DNA of 57,045 nucleotides from Ruminococcus sp. UBA7013 (GCA_002449585.1 DJXD01000136.1:10632-67676); one strand, 5' to 3'; shown: positions 1 through 8,069, numbered from the stretch's first letter. Notes: generated from the sequence alone by a model not told the origin. Program-made: numbers and translations.

Positions 1-1000
1 GGAAAAGACGAACATCATCCACACCGTAGCGCATCATAACAAGACGGTCAAGGCCGATATTGACATAGAAACCGGTGTATTCATCCGGATTCAGACCAGC
101 CGCACGGAGTACATTCGGATGTGGTGTTCCGCCCGGCATGATTTCAATCCAGCCTACATTTTTGCAGACGCTGCACCCTTTTCCACCGCATACCAGACAG
201 CTCATATCAATTTCAAAGCCTGGTTCTACAAACGGGAAAAAGCCGATCCGCATTCTGACAGACACATCACGACCAAATACTTTCGACAGAACACTTTTCA
301 GCATGACCTTGCCTGATGCAAAATCAATATTTTTATCTACAATTAGAGCTTCATACTGGAAAAAGGCTCGTTCATGACGGGCATCTGTGGTTTCATTGCG
401 ATATACCCGGCCGGGATATACAAATCGATAAGGCGGTTGATGTGTCTGCATATATCTGACACTGCCGCCCGTCAGATGCGGACGCAGACAAAGCTTTTCA
501 TTTGTCGTGCCAGTATCATGCCCAGCCAGCCAATACGTATCCATGCTTTCACGTGCTGGATGATTCGGCGGAAAATTCAGCTTATCAAATGCATATAATT
601 CGCTTGTAATATCTTCTTCTTCATAGATTTCAAAGCCCATGGAACGAAATGCATCATTTAGATCATAGCACATTTGGGTAATCGGATGCAGACCACCGCC
701 AGATGGTGCGCATCCTGGAACGGTAACATCAAAATCAGATGGAATAGCAGATGCTTTTAGCATGAGGGTTTCTCTTCTCTGTTCAATCAGAGCGGTCAGC
801 TTGTTTTTAATTTCATTTGCAAGCTTGCCGATTTCACGCCGTTGGGCATCATCCAGCTGTTTCATTTCTTTCATGATTTCTTTCAGAGAGCCTTGCTTTC
901 CCATCAGAGAAGCTTTGACTTCCTGCAATGCTGTTTCTGTTTCAGACGCTGTAATTCTTGCTTCTCCGTCATGAAGCAGAGCATTCAATTTTTCCTTCAA
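1..1000 (-). CDS. pheS: Phenylalanyl-tRNA synthetase alpha subunit, 3' end outside window
   Basis: Catalytic alpha subunit of the cytoplasmic PheST enzyme, which charges tRNA-Phe. The visible 333 residues begin with a helical N-terminus (the tRNA-binding coiled coil in this family). They continue through the class II core with the motif-2 stretch RVYRNETTDARHE, the region FEIDMSC, the Cys-rich CGGKGCSVCK segment, and GLDRLVMMRYG (motif 3). Only the last dozen or so residues are missing compared with the usual ~340. The start is TTG at 1000, chosen because a GGAGG lies 8 nt upstream and the next in-frame ATG would remove the N-terminal helices. pheT is expected just left of the window. A consensus promoter lies upstream. 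Confidence 0.95.
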   Translation of the reverse strand, partial: MKEKLNALLHDGEARITASETETALQEVKASLMGKQGSLKEIMKEMKQLDDAQRREIGKLANEIKNKLTALIEQRRETLMLKASAIPSDFDVTVPGCAPSGGGLHPITQMCYDLNDAFRSMGFEIYEEEDITSELYAFDKLNFPPNHPARESMDTYWLAGHDTGTTNEKLCLRPHLTGGSVRYMQTHQPPYRFVYPGRVYRNETTDARHERAFFQYEALIVDKNIDFASGKVMLKSVLSKVFGRDVSVRMRIGFFPFVEPGFEIDMSCLVCGGKGCSVCKNVGWIEIMPGGTPHPNVLRAAGLNPDEYTGFYVNIGLDRLVMMRYGVDDVRLF

Positions 1001-1026
1001 AGAAATTCCTCCTTGTCTGAATCCCA

Positions 1027-1048
1027 GCTCTGCTGAAAAAAGCAGAGC
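1027..1048 (-). other. 8-bp stem-loop in the pheS leader
   Basis: GCTCTGCT and AGCAGAGC pair around a six-base loop, between the pheS promoter and its ribosome-binding site. No U-run follows on the pheS strand, so it is not a simple terminator. It may stabilise the 5' end of the mRNA. No T-box features are visible in this short leader. Confidence 0.5.
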
Positions 1049-1070
1049 ATGAAAACTTAAAATCTTTTTT

Positions 1071-1099
1071 ATTATAGCATATTTTCAGAATTCTGTCAA
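1071..1099 (-). promoter_or_regulatory. Consensus sigma-A promoter for pheS
   Basis: On the minus strand TTGACA (1094-1099) is separated by exactly 17 bp from TATAAT (1071-1076). Both boxes are perfect consensus. The -35 box overlaps the stop codon of the upstream gene, so pheS has its own promoter tucked against its neighbour. Confidence 0.85.
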
Positions 1100-2904
1100 G
1101 ACATTTGTTTTTGCAGCTCTTTCCATGCGGCACGAATCCAGTCAGGTACGCCGAAATCAAATTTCATTTCTTCTGGTTTGGCACTGCCTGCCACAGATAC
1201 CATAGAGAGATATTGATAAACCTGTTCAGAATCTTTTGTCAATGCTGTAAAAATTTCTTTGCTGAGATTATATCTTTCAAACAGCGGCCGGAAACGTTCT
1301 TCATAAACAGATGTGCTATTAATCAAACATAATTTTTGTACAAGCCGGAGCAGATGATTCTGAATTCTGGAAACATGTTCTTTTGATGCGCCATAGCTGA
1401 TGGCGATTTCCTCCAGAGAACGGCCATTCATGCGCTGCCGTATGACATCAATATGCTGTTCTTTTTCTTCTGTATTTTCTGAAAGAAATTCCAGAACAGT
1501 CGGATATTTTAGAATATAATAATTATCACGTGCCTGATGAATCCGGTCTGTTTTGATCATGTCATCAATGATGCTGACCAGAATTTTCTTGCTCAGAGAA
1601 ACAGGAAGATCTTCCTGAAGCATGGCGACAGATAAGCCTGACATTTGCCGATTGCGGAACAAAGCTGTGATTTTTTGATCCAGATATTGGAGGATGTGCT
1701 GTTCCTGATACCATTCCGCATAACATGCTTCTTTTGTCTTGTTGGTTTCCTGATGCACGGCACAAAGATATAATTTCAAAACTTGATGTTTCTGCTCAGG
1801 AACGCCGATCTCTTTCAGTTCTTCCAGGAATTCATGAAGCCAGTTCATCACTTCTCTTGGAACAGCTTTCGGCTCTGGATAATCTTTTTTATGATGTTCA
1901 TTTCTATAACGCTGGATTTCAAACAATGTTTTTTGATCCATATGAGGAATATGAATCAGACGGTCATCTCTTGCCTGCATCAGCTGTTTGGAATCACGGA
2001 TATTACTTCTCAGCAGTCCATTTTTGGCTTTGACAGAAAGCGGTAATTCCGTGACAGGGAGAATGTCTTCTTCTGCTAGCATTTCTTCAATCACAGGTTC
2101 TGGCATCAGTTCATCTGCTTCGTCCTGATCATCAGATTGCCCTTGTTTTTCTTCCTCTTCTTCCTCACAGTCTGTGACAGAGGGAACTTCCAGAAGATAG
2201 TCCGCTTCTTCATCAAACAAAGACGTTTCTATGGTTTCTGAAACAGGCATAGAAAGCATCAGATTCATTTCATTTTCATTCAGATCTAAAATAGAGGGAA
2301 CTCTTGGTAAAATATCTTCCTCTGCTTCTGTCAGGTCTCCATGGAATTCCACCTGTTCCGGAATATCTGATACCGGTGTCTGATTTTTTTTCTCTTCTCC
2401 CCCAAAAGAAAAGAAAGAGGAAATTTCCGGAAGATCTTCCATTGCTTTGGATTCTGCATCAGTAGTTTCAGAATCTAAAAAAGAAGGAATTGCAGGAATG
2501 GTTTCTTCTGATGGGTCAAAAATTGGAAGATCAGTAATCGTATCATCTTTAAAATCTGTATCATCTGCAAAGGAAGGAATTTCAGGAAGATCGGCTTGTT
2601 TTCCGTTCACGGGATCGGAAGAAAAAACAGGAACTTCAGGCAGGTGATCCTGATCTTCTCCCAAGTCATCCGCTAGCTTTGCCGCAGCAGTGATGTCCAG
2701 CATATCCAGCCCCAGAAATGAAGGAATATCTAGCACAGCTTCCGGCTCTGTGTCTTCATTTTCTGCAAACGGAAATTCTGCTAGAGGCTCTGTCGGGGTC
2801 AGTGTATCGAAATCCGAAATAGACGGCACTTTGGATAAATCCATACCCTGCTCCGTTTTTGCCTGCGCATGACCGGCATTTTTTTGGTTTTTTTCTTTAT
2901 TCAT
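1096..2904 (-). CDS. Acidic repeat-motif protein with C-terminal sigma-region-4-like HTH
   Basis: I do not recognise the family of this 602-residue protein. Residues 1-290 are very acidic and probably disordered. They carry nine spaced copies of a short motif of the form [IVL]-P-S-[FIV]-x-[DS] (near residues 26, 60, 91, 109, 126, 139, 161, 202 and 240). Residues ~300-602 look folded and helical, with a winged-helix-like stretch near 426-468. Around 494-520 (RSLEEIAISYGASKEHVSRI) is a helix-turn-helix resembling sigma-70 region 4. There is no signal peptide or membrane segment. The start has AAAGGAG 6-7 nt upstream. It appears monocistronic. A DNA- or RNA-polymerase-binding regulator with a multivalent tail is a reasonable inference, not shown. 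Confidence 0.7.
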   Translation of the reverse strand: MNKEKNQKNAGHAQAKTEQGMDLSKVPSISDFDTLTPTEPLAEFPFAENEDTEPEAVLDIPSFLGLDMLDITAAAKLADDLGEDQDHLPEVPVFSSDPVNGKQADLPEIPSFADDTDFKDDTITDLPIFDPSEETIPAIPSFLDSETTDAESKAMEDLPEISSFFSFGGEEKKNQTPVSDIPEQVEFHGDLTEAEEDILPRVPSILDLNENEMNLMLSMPVSETIETSLFDEEADYLLEVPSVTDCEEEEEEKQGQSDDQDEADELMPEPVIEEMLAEEDILPVTELPLSVKAKNGLLRSNIRDSKQLMQARDDRLIHIPHMDQKTLFEIQRYRNEHHKKDYPEPKAVPREVMNWLHEFLEELKEIGVPEQKHQVLKLYLCAVHQETNKTKEACYAEWYQEQHILQYLDQKITALFRNRQMSGLSVAMLQEDLPVSLSKKILVSIIDDMIKTDRIHQARDNYYILKYPTVLEFLSENTEEKEQHIDVIRQRMNGRSLEEIAISYGASKEHVSRIQNHLLRLVQKLCLINSTSVYEERFRPLFERYNLSKEIFTALTKDSEQVYQYLSMVSVAGSAKPEEMKFDFGVPDWIRAAWKELQKQMS

Positions 2905-2970
2905 GATTTTCTCCTTTATTGCTGTGTGCCATTATCAGTGTAATTGTGCTGTACGAGGTTACTCTTTTAT

Positions 2971-2999
2971 ATTATAACATAAAATCCGACATTAGTCAA
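2971..2999 (-). promoter_or_regulatory. Promoter of the repeat-motif protein gene
   Basis: TTGACT (2994-2999), a 17-bp spacer and TATAAT (2971-2976) on the minus strand, about 65 bp before the start codon at 2904. Confidence 0.8.
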
Positions 3000-3024
3000 T
3001 ATTTTCAAACGTATTTCAAGACAG

Positions 3025-3050
3025 AAAAAAGCCGGAAAAAAATCCGGCTT
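3025..3050 (-). terminator. Intrinsic terminator of the phosphoribosyltransferase gene
   Basis: On the minus strand AAGCCGGA and TCCGGCTT form an 8-bp stem followed by a run of six T. It lies 55 bp after the stop codon of the gene at 3106-3744. Confidence 0.8.
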
Positions 3051-3105
3051 ATCCTAAAACAAATTTTCAAATATCAAATTCTGAAAAATGCAATATCATC
3101 CAGTG

Positions 3106-3744
3106 TCAGATTTTAGAATAGCCAAAGCTGTTCACAATGGCATCCACTTTTGCACCTTTTTTGCACAGCTCGCATTCAGAGGGGATGGCTGTTTTATATT
3201 CCGGAAGATCTTCAAGATGAAACACGGAGTCGATATGCATATTATCATATTCTTTCAGTGCGCTGAAAATAGCGGCGATGCCTGTCAGTTTTCCGCTGTA
3301 ATACTGGAGGCATTCAACAGAGCGATTAATTGATTTGCCAGTAGAGACAGAGGACATCAGAAGAAGGATATTTTTATTATAAATATATTTCTGCAAATTA
3401 TCTCGGAAAATCATCTGATTATTCATATTGGTTTCCGGAGTGATGACAGCAATATCCTGACCAGCGTTCATGATGCTGGCAGGGTCAGAGAGTTCATGCG
3501 CCAGGAATGCCCCAATCATTTCCGTTCCTTCAAAGCAAAGAATTGTATCAATCTGCTTGGAATGCGCATATGCTTTTGCAAGTTCATGAGCGGCTTCTCT
3601 TGCGGCACGATACTGCGTTTTAATAGTAGTCATATCAACAAAATAATTCACATGGGAATGATTCGTTGCAAAATGGCCGGGAATCAGGCCAAGCCGAACA
3701 TTTTTATTATTCCGGGCAGTAATATCAATCTGTCTTGTTTCCAT
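3106..3744 (-). CDS. Phosphoribosyltransferase-fold protein (orotate PRTase-like), altered PRPP loop
   Basis: A 212-residue cytoplasmic protein with the type I PRTase outline: an N-terminal hood region, a central sheet (DTILCFEGTEMIG), and a loop ILLLMSSVSTGKSI where PRPP is normally bound. Active enzymes usually carry two acidic residues before the TTG there; here they are Ser-Ser and the loop reads S-T-G. The C-terminus has a CELC motif. It could be an orotate PRTase-like enzyme acting in pyrimidine salvage or synthesis, or a ligand-sensing relative that no longer transfers. The start ATG at 3744 has AAAGGAAG upstream. A hairpin with a T-run lies between the promoter and the gene. Confidence 0.7.
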   Translation of the reverse strand: METRQIDITARNNKNVRLGLIPGHFATNHSHVNYFVDMTTIKTQYRAAREAAHELAKAYAHSKQIDTILCFEGTEMIGAFLAHELSDPASIMNAGQDIAVITPETNMNNQMIFRDNLQKYIYNKNILLLMSSVSTGKSINRSVECLQYYSGKLTGIAAIFSALKEYDNMHIDSVFHLEDLPEYKTAIPSECELCKKGAKVDAIVNSFGYSKI

Positions 3745-3768
3745 AAGCTTGCTTCCTTTCTGTAACTG

Positions 3769-3811
3769 AAAAAATCAATAACAGTGCTGGAAAATTCACA
3801 ACACTGTTATT
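3769..3811 (-). promoter_or_regulatory. Attenuator-like hairpin in the PRTase leader
   Basis: On the minus strand a perfect 10-bp inverted repeat, AATAACAGTG (3802-3811) and CACTGTTATT (3777-3786), with a 15-nt loop is followed by GA and six T. It starts right after the -10 box and ends before the ribosome-binding site. Transcripts would fold it at their 5' end. It can be an attenuator, or the repeat could be an operator. Confidence 0.55.
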
Positions 3812-3840
3812 ATTATAACAGATTGTCATGCAAATGTCAA
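3812..3840 (-). promoter_or_regulatory. Consensus promoter of the PRTase gene
   Basis: TTGACA (3835-3840), a 17-bp spacer and TATAAT (3812-3817) on the minus strand. The inverted repeat described separately abuts the -10 box. Confidence 0.85.
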
Positions 3841-3972
3841 TATTTTTTGCAGATTTCTCTGATTTTTGTGATTATGATCTAAATCCTACAGGAAAATATT
3901 TGATAGAATAGTCAAAAATATGATTTAAAAATGCATAAAATTATGCATATATACAAAGTTCGCAGAAAGCTA

Positions 3973-4000
3973 TTGTTTTTTTTTTTTGATGTATTATAAT
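3973..4000 (+). promoter_or_regulatory. Promoter of the 4055-5819 operon with a 12-T spacer tract
   Basis: TATAAT at 3995-4000 is preceded by TTGTTT at 3973-3978 with a 16-bp spacer. The spacer is largely a run of twelve T (3976-3987, counted from inside the -35 box). The rest of the 3841-3972 region is AT-rich with no gene that I can see. Confidence 0.55.
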
Positions 4001-4054
4001 ATAGAATATCAAAAAATCCGCTGATTATATTAAAAAAAAAGGAGGAAATGAGAA

Positions 4055-4651
4055 ATGAATTTTAGTTGTGTCAGAAAAATTCCTATGTCTTATGTTAAAT
4101 ATGGCCTTATGGTAGCTACCAAAGATTTCAATCTCCCAAAGGGCGAAAAAATTAAAGTCTATTTTTATGATGGTGAAGGTACAAAACGCTATATAGGTAA
4201 GACACACAATAAGGATGAAGGCAAGATTGAAGGACTTACTGCTCTTTATAAAGATACTGGGCTGAAAGAAGGAGATTATATCAAAATCGTTTATTCTAAG
4301 GATAAAACTGAAATTTTGGTGTATCGTGCTGTTATCAAAAAGCTTAGTGAGACAGAAGCGAAGTATCATATTCTGACAGGTTTATCAAAACTGCGTTTGC
4401 CTGAAGATACGGAAGTCGTTACACATTTTGGAAAAAGGGTTGAAAAAAGCAGAGCAAATTCTGCACTTATGAAAAGCGATTCCAAAGTGCATGCCACCAT
4501 TAAAGGCAGAATTGACAGGCTTTCTGATTTCTATGCTTATAGCGGAATGCAGGCAGGAGATACCATTATTGCTACTTGCCGTTATATGGATAATAAATGG
4601 CATATCTTTGTAGAACGCTATGACGAAACATTGCTTAAATTAGACTTGTAA
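4055..4651 (+). CDS. Unknown two-module protein, first gene of a three-gene operon
   Basis: A 198-residue protein of no family I recognise. It contains two diverged copies of an ~85-residue module (about 14-94 and 102-190). Each copy starts with a K-Y-x-[IL] strand, then [KT]-x-L-x-x-L/F-x-L-P. It continues with G-[KR]-I-x-x-L-x-x-[LF]-Y, then G-[LM]-x-x-G-D-x-I, then a beta-rich tail. The predicted beta strands and the GL-x-x-GD turn recall DNA-binding pseudobarrel (B3/AbrB-like) folds, but this is inference. There is no signal peptide. Start chosen at 4055: GGAGG (4041-4045) is 9 nt upstream, and the ATG at 4048 opens only a five-codon frame. The next gene repeats the same module. Confidence 0.75.
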   Translation: MNFSCVRKIPMSYVKYGLMVATKDFNLPKGEKIKVYFYDGEGTKRYIGKTHNKDEGKIEGLTALYKDTGLKEGDYIKIVYSKDKTEILVYRAVIKKLSETEAKYHILTGLSKLRLPEDTEVVTHFGKRVEKSRANSALMKSDSKVHATIKGRIDRLSDFYAYSGMQAGDTIIATCRYMDNKWHIFVERYDETLLKLDL

Positions 4652-4670
4652 TTATTAAAGGGGAAGTATT

Positions 4671-5243
4671 ATGAAGTACATATTTAAAACTGTTACAGCA
4701 TCAGATGAGAAATATGGAATACTGCAAAGCTTGACAAAACTGGATATGCCACTTGATCAAGAGGTCTTTGTTTATGCTTGTTCTGAATGTTATGGAGCAA
4801 TTCCGAACAGCTATAATTTAAGAACGCATGCATCACAAAAAGGAAGAATTGACCATCTTTCTAAGCTTTATCATGTAATTGGGCTGAAAGCAGGAGATGT
4901 TGTGCAGGTTTCTTATGAAGGAGTCACAGTACTGGTTTTCAAAGTTCTTATTAAAACCATCCAGAAGGCGGAAGAGAAAAATAAAATGCTTACTGGCTTA
5001 TGGAAACTTGGCATAACACCTGCTTCTGTTGAATTTAATTTTGAAGAAAATAGTCTCTTTGATAAAAACTGCAATGATGATTCCCAATGTTATTTTTCGG
5101 AAGAAAAGCCATATTTAGTAGATGGTATTTGTGGGCTGGATGAGTTCTATCAAAAAACAGGTCTGCATGCAGGGGATCGTATTGCTATGAAGTATTGCCA
5201 TGATATATTTAAATTACAAATCTATCCTTATACTGGTAAATAG
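4671..5243 (+). CDS. Unknown two-module protein, paralogue of its upstream neighbour
   Basis: A 190-residue protein with two further copies of the module in the preceding gene (about 13-96 and 102-188). Copy three shows KYGILQSLTKLDMP, KGRIDHLSKLY and GLKAGDVVQV. Copy four is the most diverged, with KMLTGLWKLGI, DGICGLDEFY and GLHAGDRIAM. The N-terminal eight residues replace the longer leader of the first protein. It starts 19 nt after the previous stop with AAGGGGAAG as ribosome-binding site, so the two are surely co-transcribed. Function unknown. The duplication within and between genes suggests a heteromeric assembly of four modules. Confidence 0.75.
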   Translation: MKYIFKTVTASDEKYGILQSLTKLDMPLDQEVFVYACSECYGAIPNSYNLRTHASQKGRIDHLSKLYHVIGLKAGDVVQVSYEGVTVLVFKVLIKTIQKAEEKNKMLTGLWKLGITPASVEFNFEENSLFDKNCNDDSQCYFSEEKPYLVDGICGLDEFYQKTGLHAGDRIAMKYCHDIFKLQIYPYTGK

Positions 5244-5261
5244 CTTTAAAGGAGGTAAAAA

Positions 5262-5819
5262 ATGGCACAGCGAAAAAAACTGCCTTCCGCAGAAGAGCAG
5301 TACCAATTTGACAGAACACCTAAAAAAAGAATTGTGGATTGCATGGCTGCTTATCTGCTGGGCTGGGAAGGAAATCCACGTCCAACAATGGAGGATGTTG
5401 CTAAACGTATTGTTCCGGGAACGCCAAACTATGCTTTTTATGTTTCCATGTTCCATAGATTTTATAATTTTTCAGATCGAAATGGCGGCAGATATAGACC
5501 CGGATGCAAGTTTGAGCAAACTCTTGGCAGACAGATAACAAGAGCAGATATTGAGGCATTTGTTCGGACATATCCACATGGTACACGTGATACTGGTATT
5601 ACTTTTGAAGAGTTTTTATTAAATTCGCCACCATCGCCACCACCACCACCCATTAACATAATTGTGTTTTCTTTCATTTTAGGTGTGATCTTGGCTATCA
5701 TTTTGATAAGACGTTTATTAAATGGCACTCTGCTCTTAAAATGGAAATCTTCATTAGTATTAGGTATTTTCACATGGGCATGTATGGAAATAGTACGTAC
5801 TAAGGGAAATATTGCATAG
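5262..5819 (+). CDS. Unknown protein with soluble N-terminus, proline linker and two membrane helices
   Basis: A 185-residue protein of no recognised family. Residues 1-121 are soluble and rather basic (RTPKKRIVDCMAAYLLGW, DVAKRIVPGTPNYAFY, GRQITRADIEAFVRTYPHG). A polyproline stretch at 123-130 then leads into two hydrophobic helices (~131-149 and ~163-178), so the N-domain is most likely on the cytoplasmic face. It has a very strong ribosome-binding site (AAAGGAGGT) and lies 18 nt after the previous gene. A strong terminator follows. It could anchor the two module proteins to the membrane. Confidence 0.75.
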   Translation: MAQRKKLPSAEEQYQFDRTPKKRIVDCMAAYLLGWEGNPRPTMEDVAKRIVPGTPNYAFYVSMFHRFYNFSDRNGGRYRPGCKFEQTLGRQITRADIEAFVRTYPHGTRDTGITFEEFLLNSPPSPPPPPINIIVFSFILGVILAIILIRRLLNGTLLLKWKSSLVLGIFTWACMEIVRTKGNIA

Positions 5820-5829
5820 ACCATAGAAA

Positions 5830-5860
5830 GCCCCCATCTTTTAAGATGGGGGCATTTTTT
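5830..5860 (+). terminator. Strong terminator closing the three-gene operon
   Basis: GCCCCCATCTT and AAGATGGGGGC form an 11-bp GC-rich stem, with TTTTTT following on the plus strand. The converging lipoprotein gene ends at 5859, so the hairpin may serve both directions. Confidence 0.9.
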
Positions 5861-6221
5861 ATTTTACTTTTCCTTTGTGATTGGTACGATAATCACCATC
5901 TGTAGTGCCGTCATTACCATCATCAATATCTGTGACAGCTCTTTCAATATCGTCAGCGGCTTCACTGACAATATCACGGCCGCCTTCAATCACATCACTG
6001 GCAAGATCAATTCCATCATCTACAACATCACTGACAGCATCACCGACAGCCGCACCAACTCCACGGCGATCTGTGACAACGGTTGTCTGTGCAGGACGGG
6101 TTGTTTCAGGAATGCGGACAGAACGATTATTTTCATTATATCTATCATTTCTAGTTCCGCATGCAGTCATAAGAATGGCCATTGCCGCTATTGGCAATAC
6201 AAGCAAAGCATTGTGTTTCAT
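5859..6221 (-). CDS. Small acidic lipoprotein of unknown function
   Basis: A 120-residue protein starting at the second in-frame Met (6221), because AAAGGAG lies 8-9 nt before it. The signal peptide ends in a lipobox, ILMTAC, giving a lipid-anchored extracytoplasmic protein. The mature part is Thr/Arg-rich at first, then a helical acidic segment (VGAAVGDAVSDVVDDGIDL). It ends in a Gly/Asp-rich tail with a basic end. The repeated V-x-D-x-V-x-D spacing suggests an amphipathic helix. No family recognised. Confidence 0.7.
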   Translation of the reverse strand: MKHNALLVLPIAAMAILMTACGTRNDRYNENNRSVRIPETTRPAQTTVVTDRRGVGAAVGDAVSDVVDDGIDLASDVIEGGRDIVSEAADDIERAVTDIDDGNDGTTDGDYRTNHKGKVK

Positions 6222-6315
6222 GGGAAACACTCCTTTCATGCGTGTTGTAAACTGTGCATTTCACAGCTCTAAGATAGTATTGCCATAGGAATTTTAAATT
6301 ATGCTTTTGAGAAAG

Positions 6316-8043
6316 TTACGGTTCGGCAACAATTTCAGCAATGGCAGTATCATGACTGATAAAAGAAATTTTATCAGGATTCCAGATAATAGATGCGTTT
6401 TCGAATTGATAAATAATAGTATCATCTTCTTTGATTTCTTGATATTCCCCAGCAAAAGGATTTTGATCACAGGGATAAGAAAACAATTTTTGATAATCAT
6501 AGCCATTAACCCCGATATAATAGCCGCCATAACAATCCAGCTGAGATTGATCTCTAAAGGAATAGAAATTGAGCATCAAACTTTCAGCTTGTTGATTTAG
6601 AAAATGTTCGTTAGGGATTGCAAAATTTCTTGTATATCCGTCGAACATCTGACCATAAAGATCAATATTTCGGCGGCTGATGCTTGCATTTTCAATATCA
6701 GATTGATTCAGAATCACCTGATTCAGGAAATTTTCTATCACACAGCCCGAAGAAACATCTGTCCGCTGATTGATGATAATCTGGTTTCCGCTGCGGGTGA
6801 CACGCCAAACATGATAGCCATCTCCTGCACTGGAATCTATTTTCAGCCATACTGCTTTTGATTCAAAAAATTCGGGCGGATAGATTGCCTGATATTTGCT
6901 GATCAGATCTGTATCTGATTCTAAACAAGAGAAGAAATCCGCCAGTTCTGCTGATGAAGTAATGAGTTTCGCATCTGGAATATCGCTGTAGGATTCCAGC
7001 AGTTCAGAGCGGAATTCATAAGAAAGCGGTGTTTCTGATTCTTTCAGATATTCGTCTTTTTCTTCCCAGATGACAGATTCATCATGATAATTTTCTTTTG
7101 GAATCGCAATTTGTGAAATCAGGATGCTGTTTTTTTCTAAAAAGCCATTGATGGGCAGACGTTCATATAAAACATGAATGCCATCTGCTTTGCATGAAAC
7201 ATCAGAAATAAGAGTATGATAAGTATCAGAACGCACCTGTGCCCGGAAATCCAGAAGAAGGATATTTTTGGAAAAGAAATTTGCATCATAAGTATTTTCC
7301 AGTGATCTGACAACAGCATCACGGAACAGGGGCTGAATGATTTGATCAAGTTCTGTTTCGGATTGAATAATATAAGAGGTATCACTCAAAGCCGAATCCC
7401 ATGCTTTCGCATAGATAGCTGATGTCTGATCAAGGCGGATTTCAGGAGCGAATGTTTGAGAACGAGAAGCAAGTAAATTCTGTTTCAGGAAAATCATGTC
7501 ATAGATATTGACTTTTCCATCATGATTTCTATCCAGATAAATAAAATCTTTCTGTGTGATGCTTTGCGTTCCGAGGAGATATTTTTTCAGCATGACAGCA
7601 TCTGTAACATGGGTATCATTTGTATGTACAGTATAATGCTCTGTCAGTTCCGCATTGGGGGTATCCAGGCTACTGCAATAGACGAGCCATGTCAAAGAGA
7701 TGGTATTGATTTCTTCCTGTGCGACATAATCATAGCAAAGTGTGTGATTCTGATAATAGGATCTTGCGGATTCAAGATTTCCTGTTCCAAACAGCATGTT
7801 ATGATTTTCATCATGGAGATTCAAATTTATGGAATCATTTCCGGAAAATTCCAGATGGAGCACATCTCCGGCCTGCATATGCAGATCTGTCAGTTCCTGA
7901 TGATTATAATAAGGCTCAATGCAAATAATAGCTTCGGGTGTTGTTGTTTCTGGTTCTTGCATGGTTTCGGCATGCGCATTAATAGCTGTCAGCATTCCCC
8001 CAAGCAGGAAGATTCCTGTTAATAAAGCATATCTTTTTTTCAT
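6316..8043 (-). CDS. Secreted protein with internal dockerin-like segment
   Basis: A 575-residue protein with a Sec signal peptide (to about residue 25, AHA-ET) and no membrane anchor. Residues ~141-191 look like a type I dockerin placed in the middle of the protein. The second half is canonical (DRNHDGKVNIYDMIFLKQNLL). The first half has lost most calcium ligands (NDTHVTDAVMLKKYLLG). Flanking parts (~27-140 and ~195-575) match nothing I know; the C-terminal part is rich in Ser, Asp and aromatic residues. It may bind a scaffoldin cohesin or be a relic. A promoter with a 17-bp spacer precedes it. Confidence 0.7.
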   Translation of the reverse strand: MKKRYALLTGIFLLGGMLTAINAHAETMQEPETTTPEAIICIEPYYNHQELTDLHMQAGDVLHLEFSGNDSINLNLHDENHNMLFGTGNLESARSYYQNHTLCYDYVAQEEINTISLTWLVYCSSLDTPNAELTEHYTVHTNDTHVTDAVMLKKYLLGTQSITQKDFIYLDRNHDGKVNIYDMIFLKQNLLASRSQTFAPEIRLDQTSAIYAKAWDSALSDTSYIIQSETELDQIIQPLFRDAVVRSLENTYDANFFSKNILLLDFRAQVRSDTYHTLISDVSCKADGIHVLYERLPINGFLEKNSILISQIAIPKENYHDESVIWEEKDEYLKESETPLSYEFRSELLESYSDIPDAKLITSSAELADFFSCLESDTDLISKYQAIYPPEFFESKAVWLKIDSSAGDGYHVWRVTRSGNQIIINQRTDVSSGCVIENFLNQVILNQSDIENASISRRNIDLYGQMFDGYTRNFAIPNEHFLNQQAESLMLNFYSFRDQSQLDCYGGYYIGVNGYDYQKLFSYPCDQNPFAGEYQEIKEDDTIIYQFENASIIWNPDKISFISHDTAIAEIVAEP

Positions 8044-8069
8044 GATTGATCCGTCCTTTCTGCATCATA

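Noticed and set aside
4048..4065. ATG at 4048 as the start of the first unknown gene
   Set aside because: It is only two bases from the Shine-Dalgarno and its frame stops after five codons.
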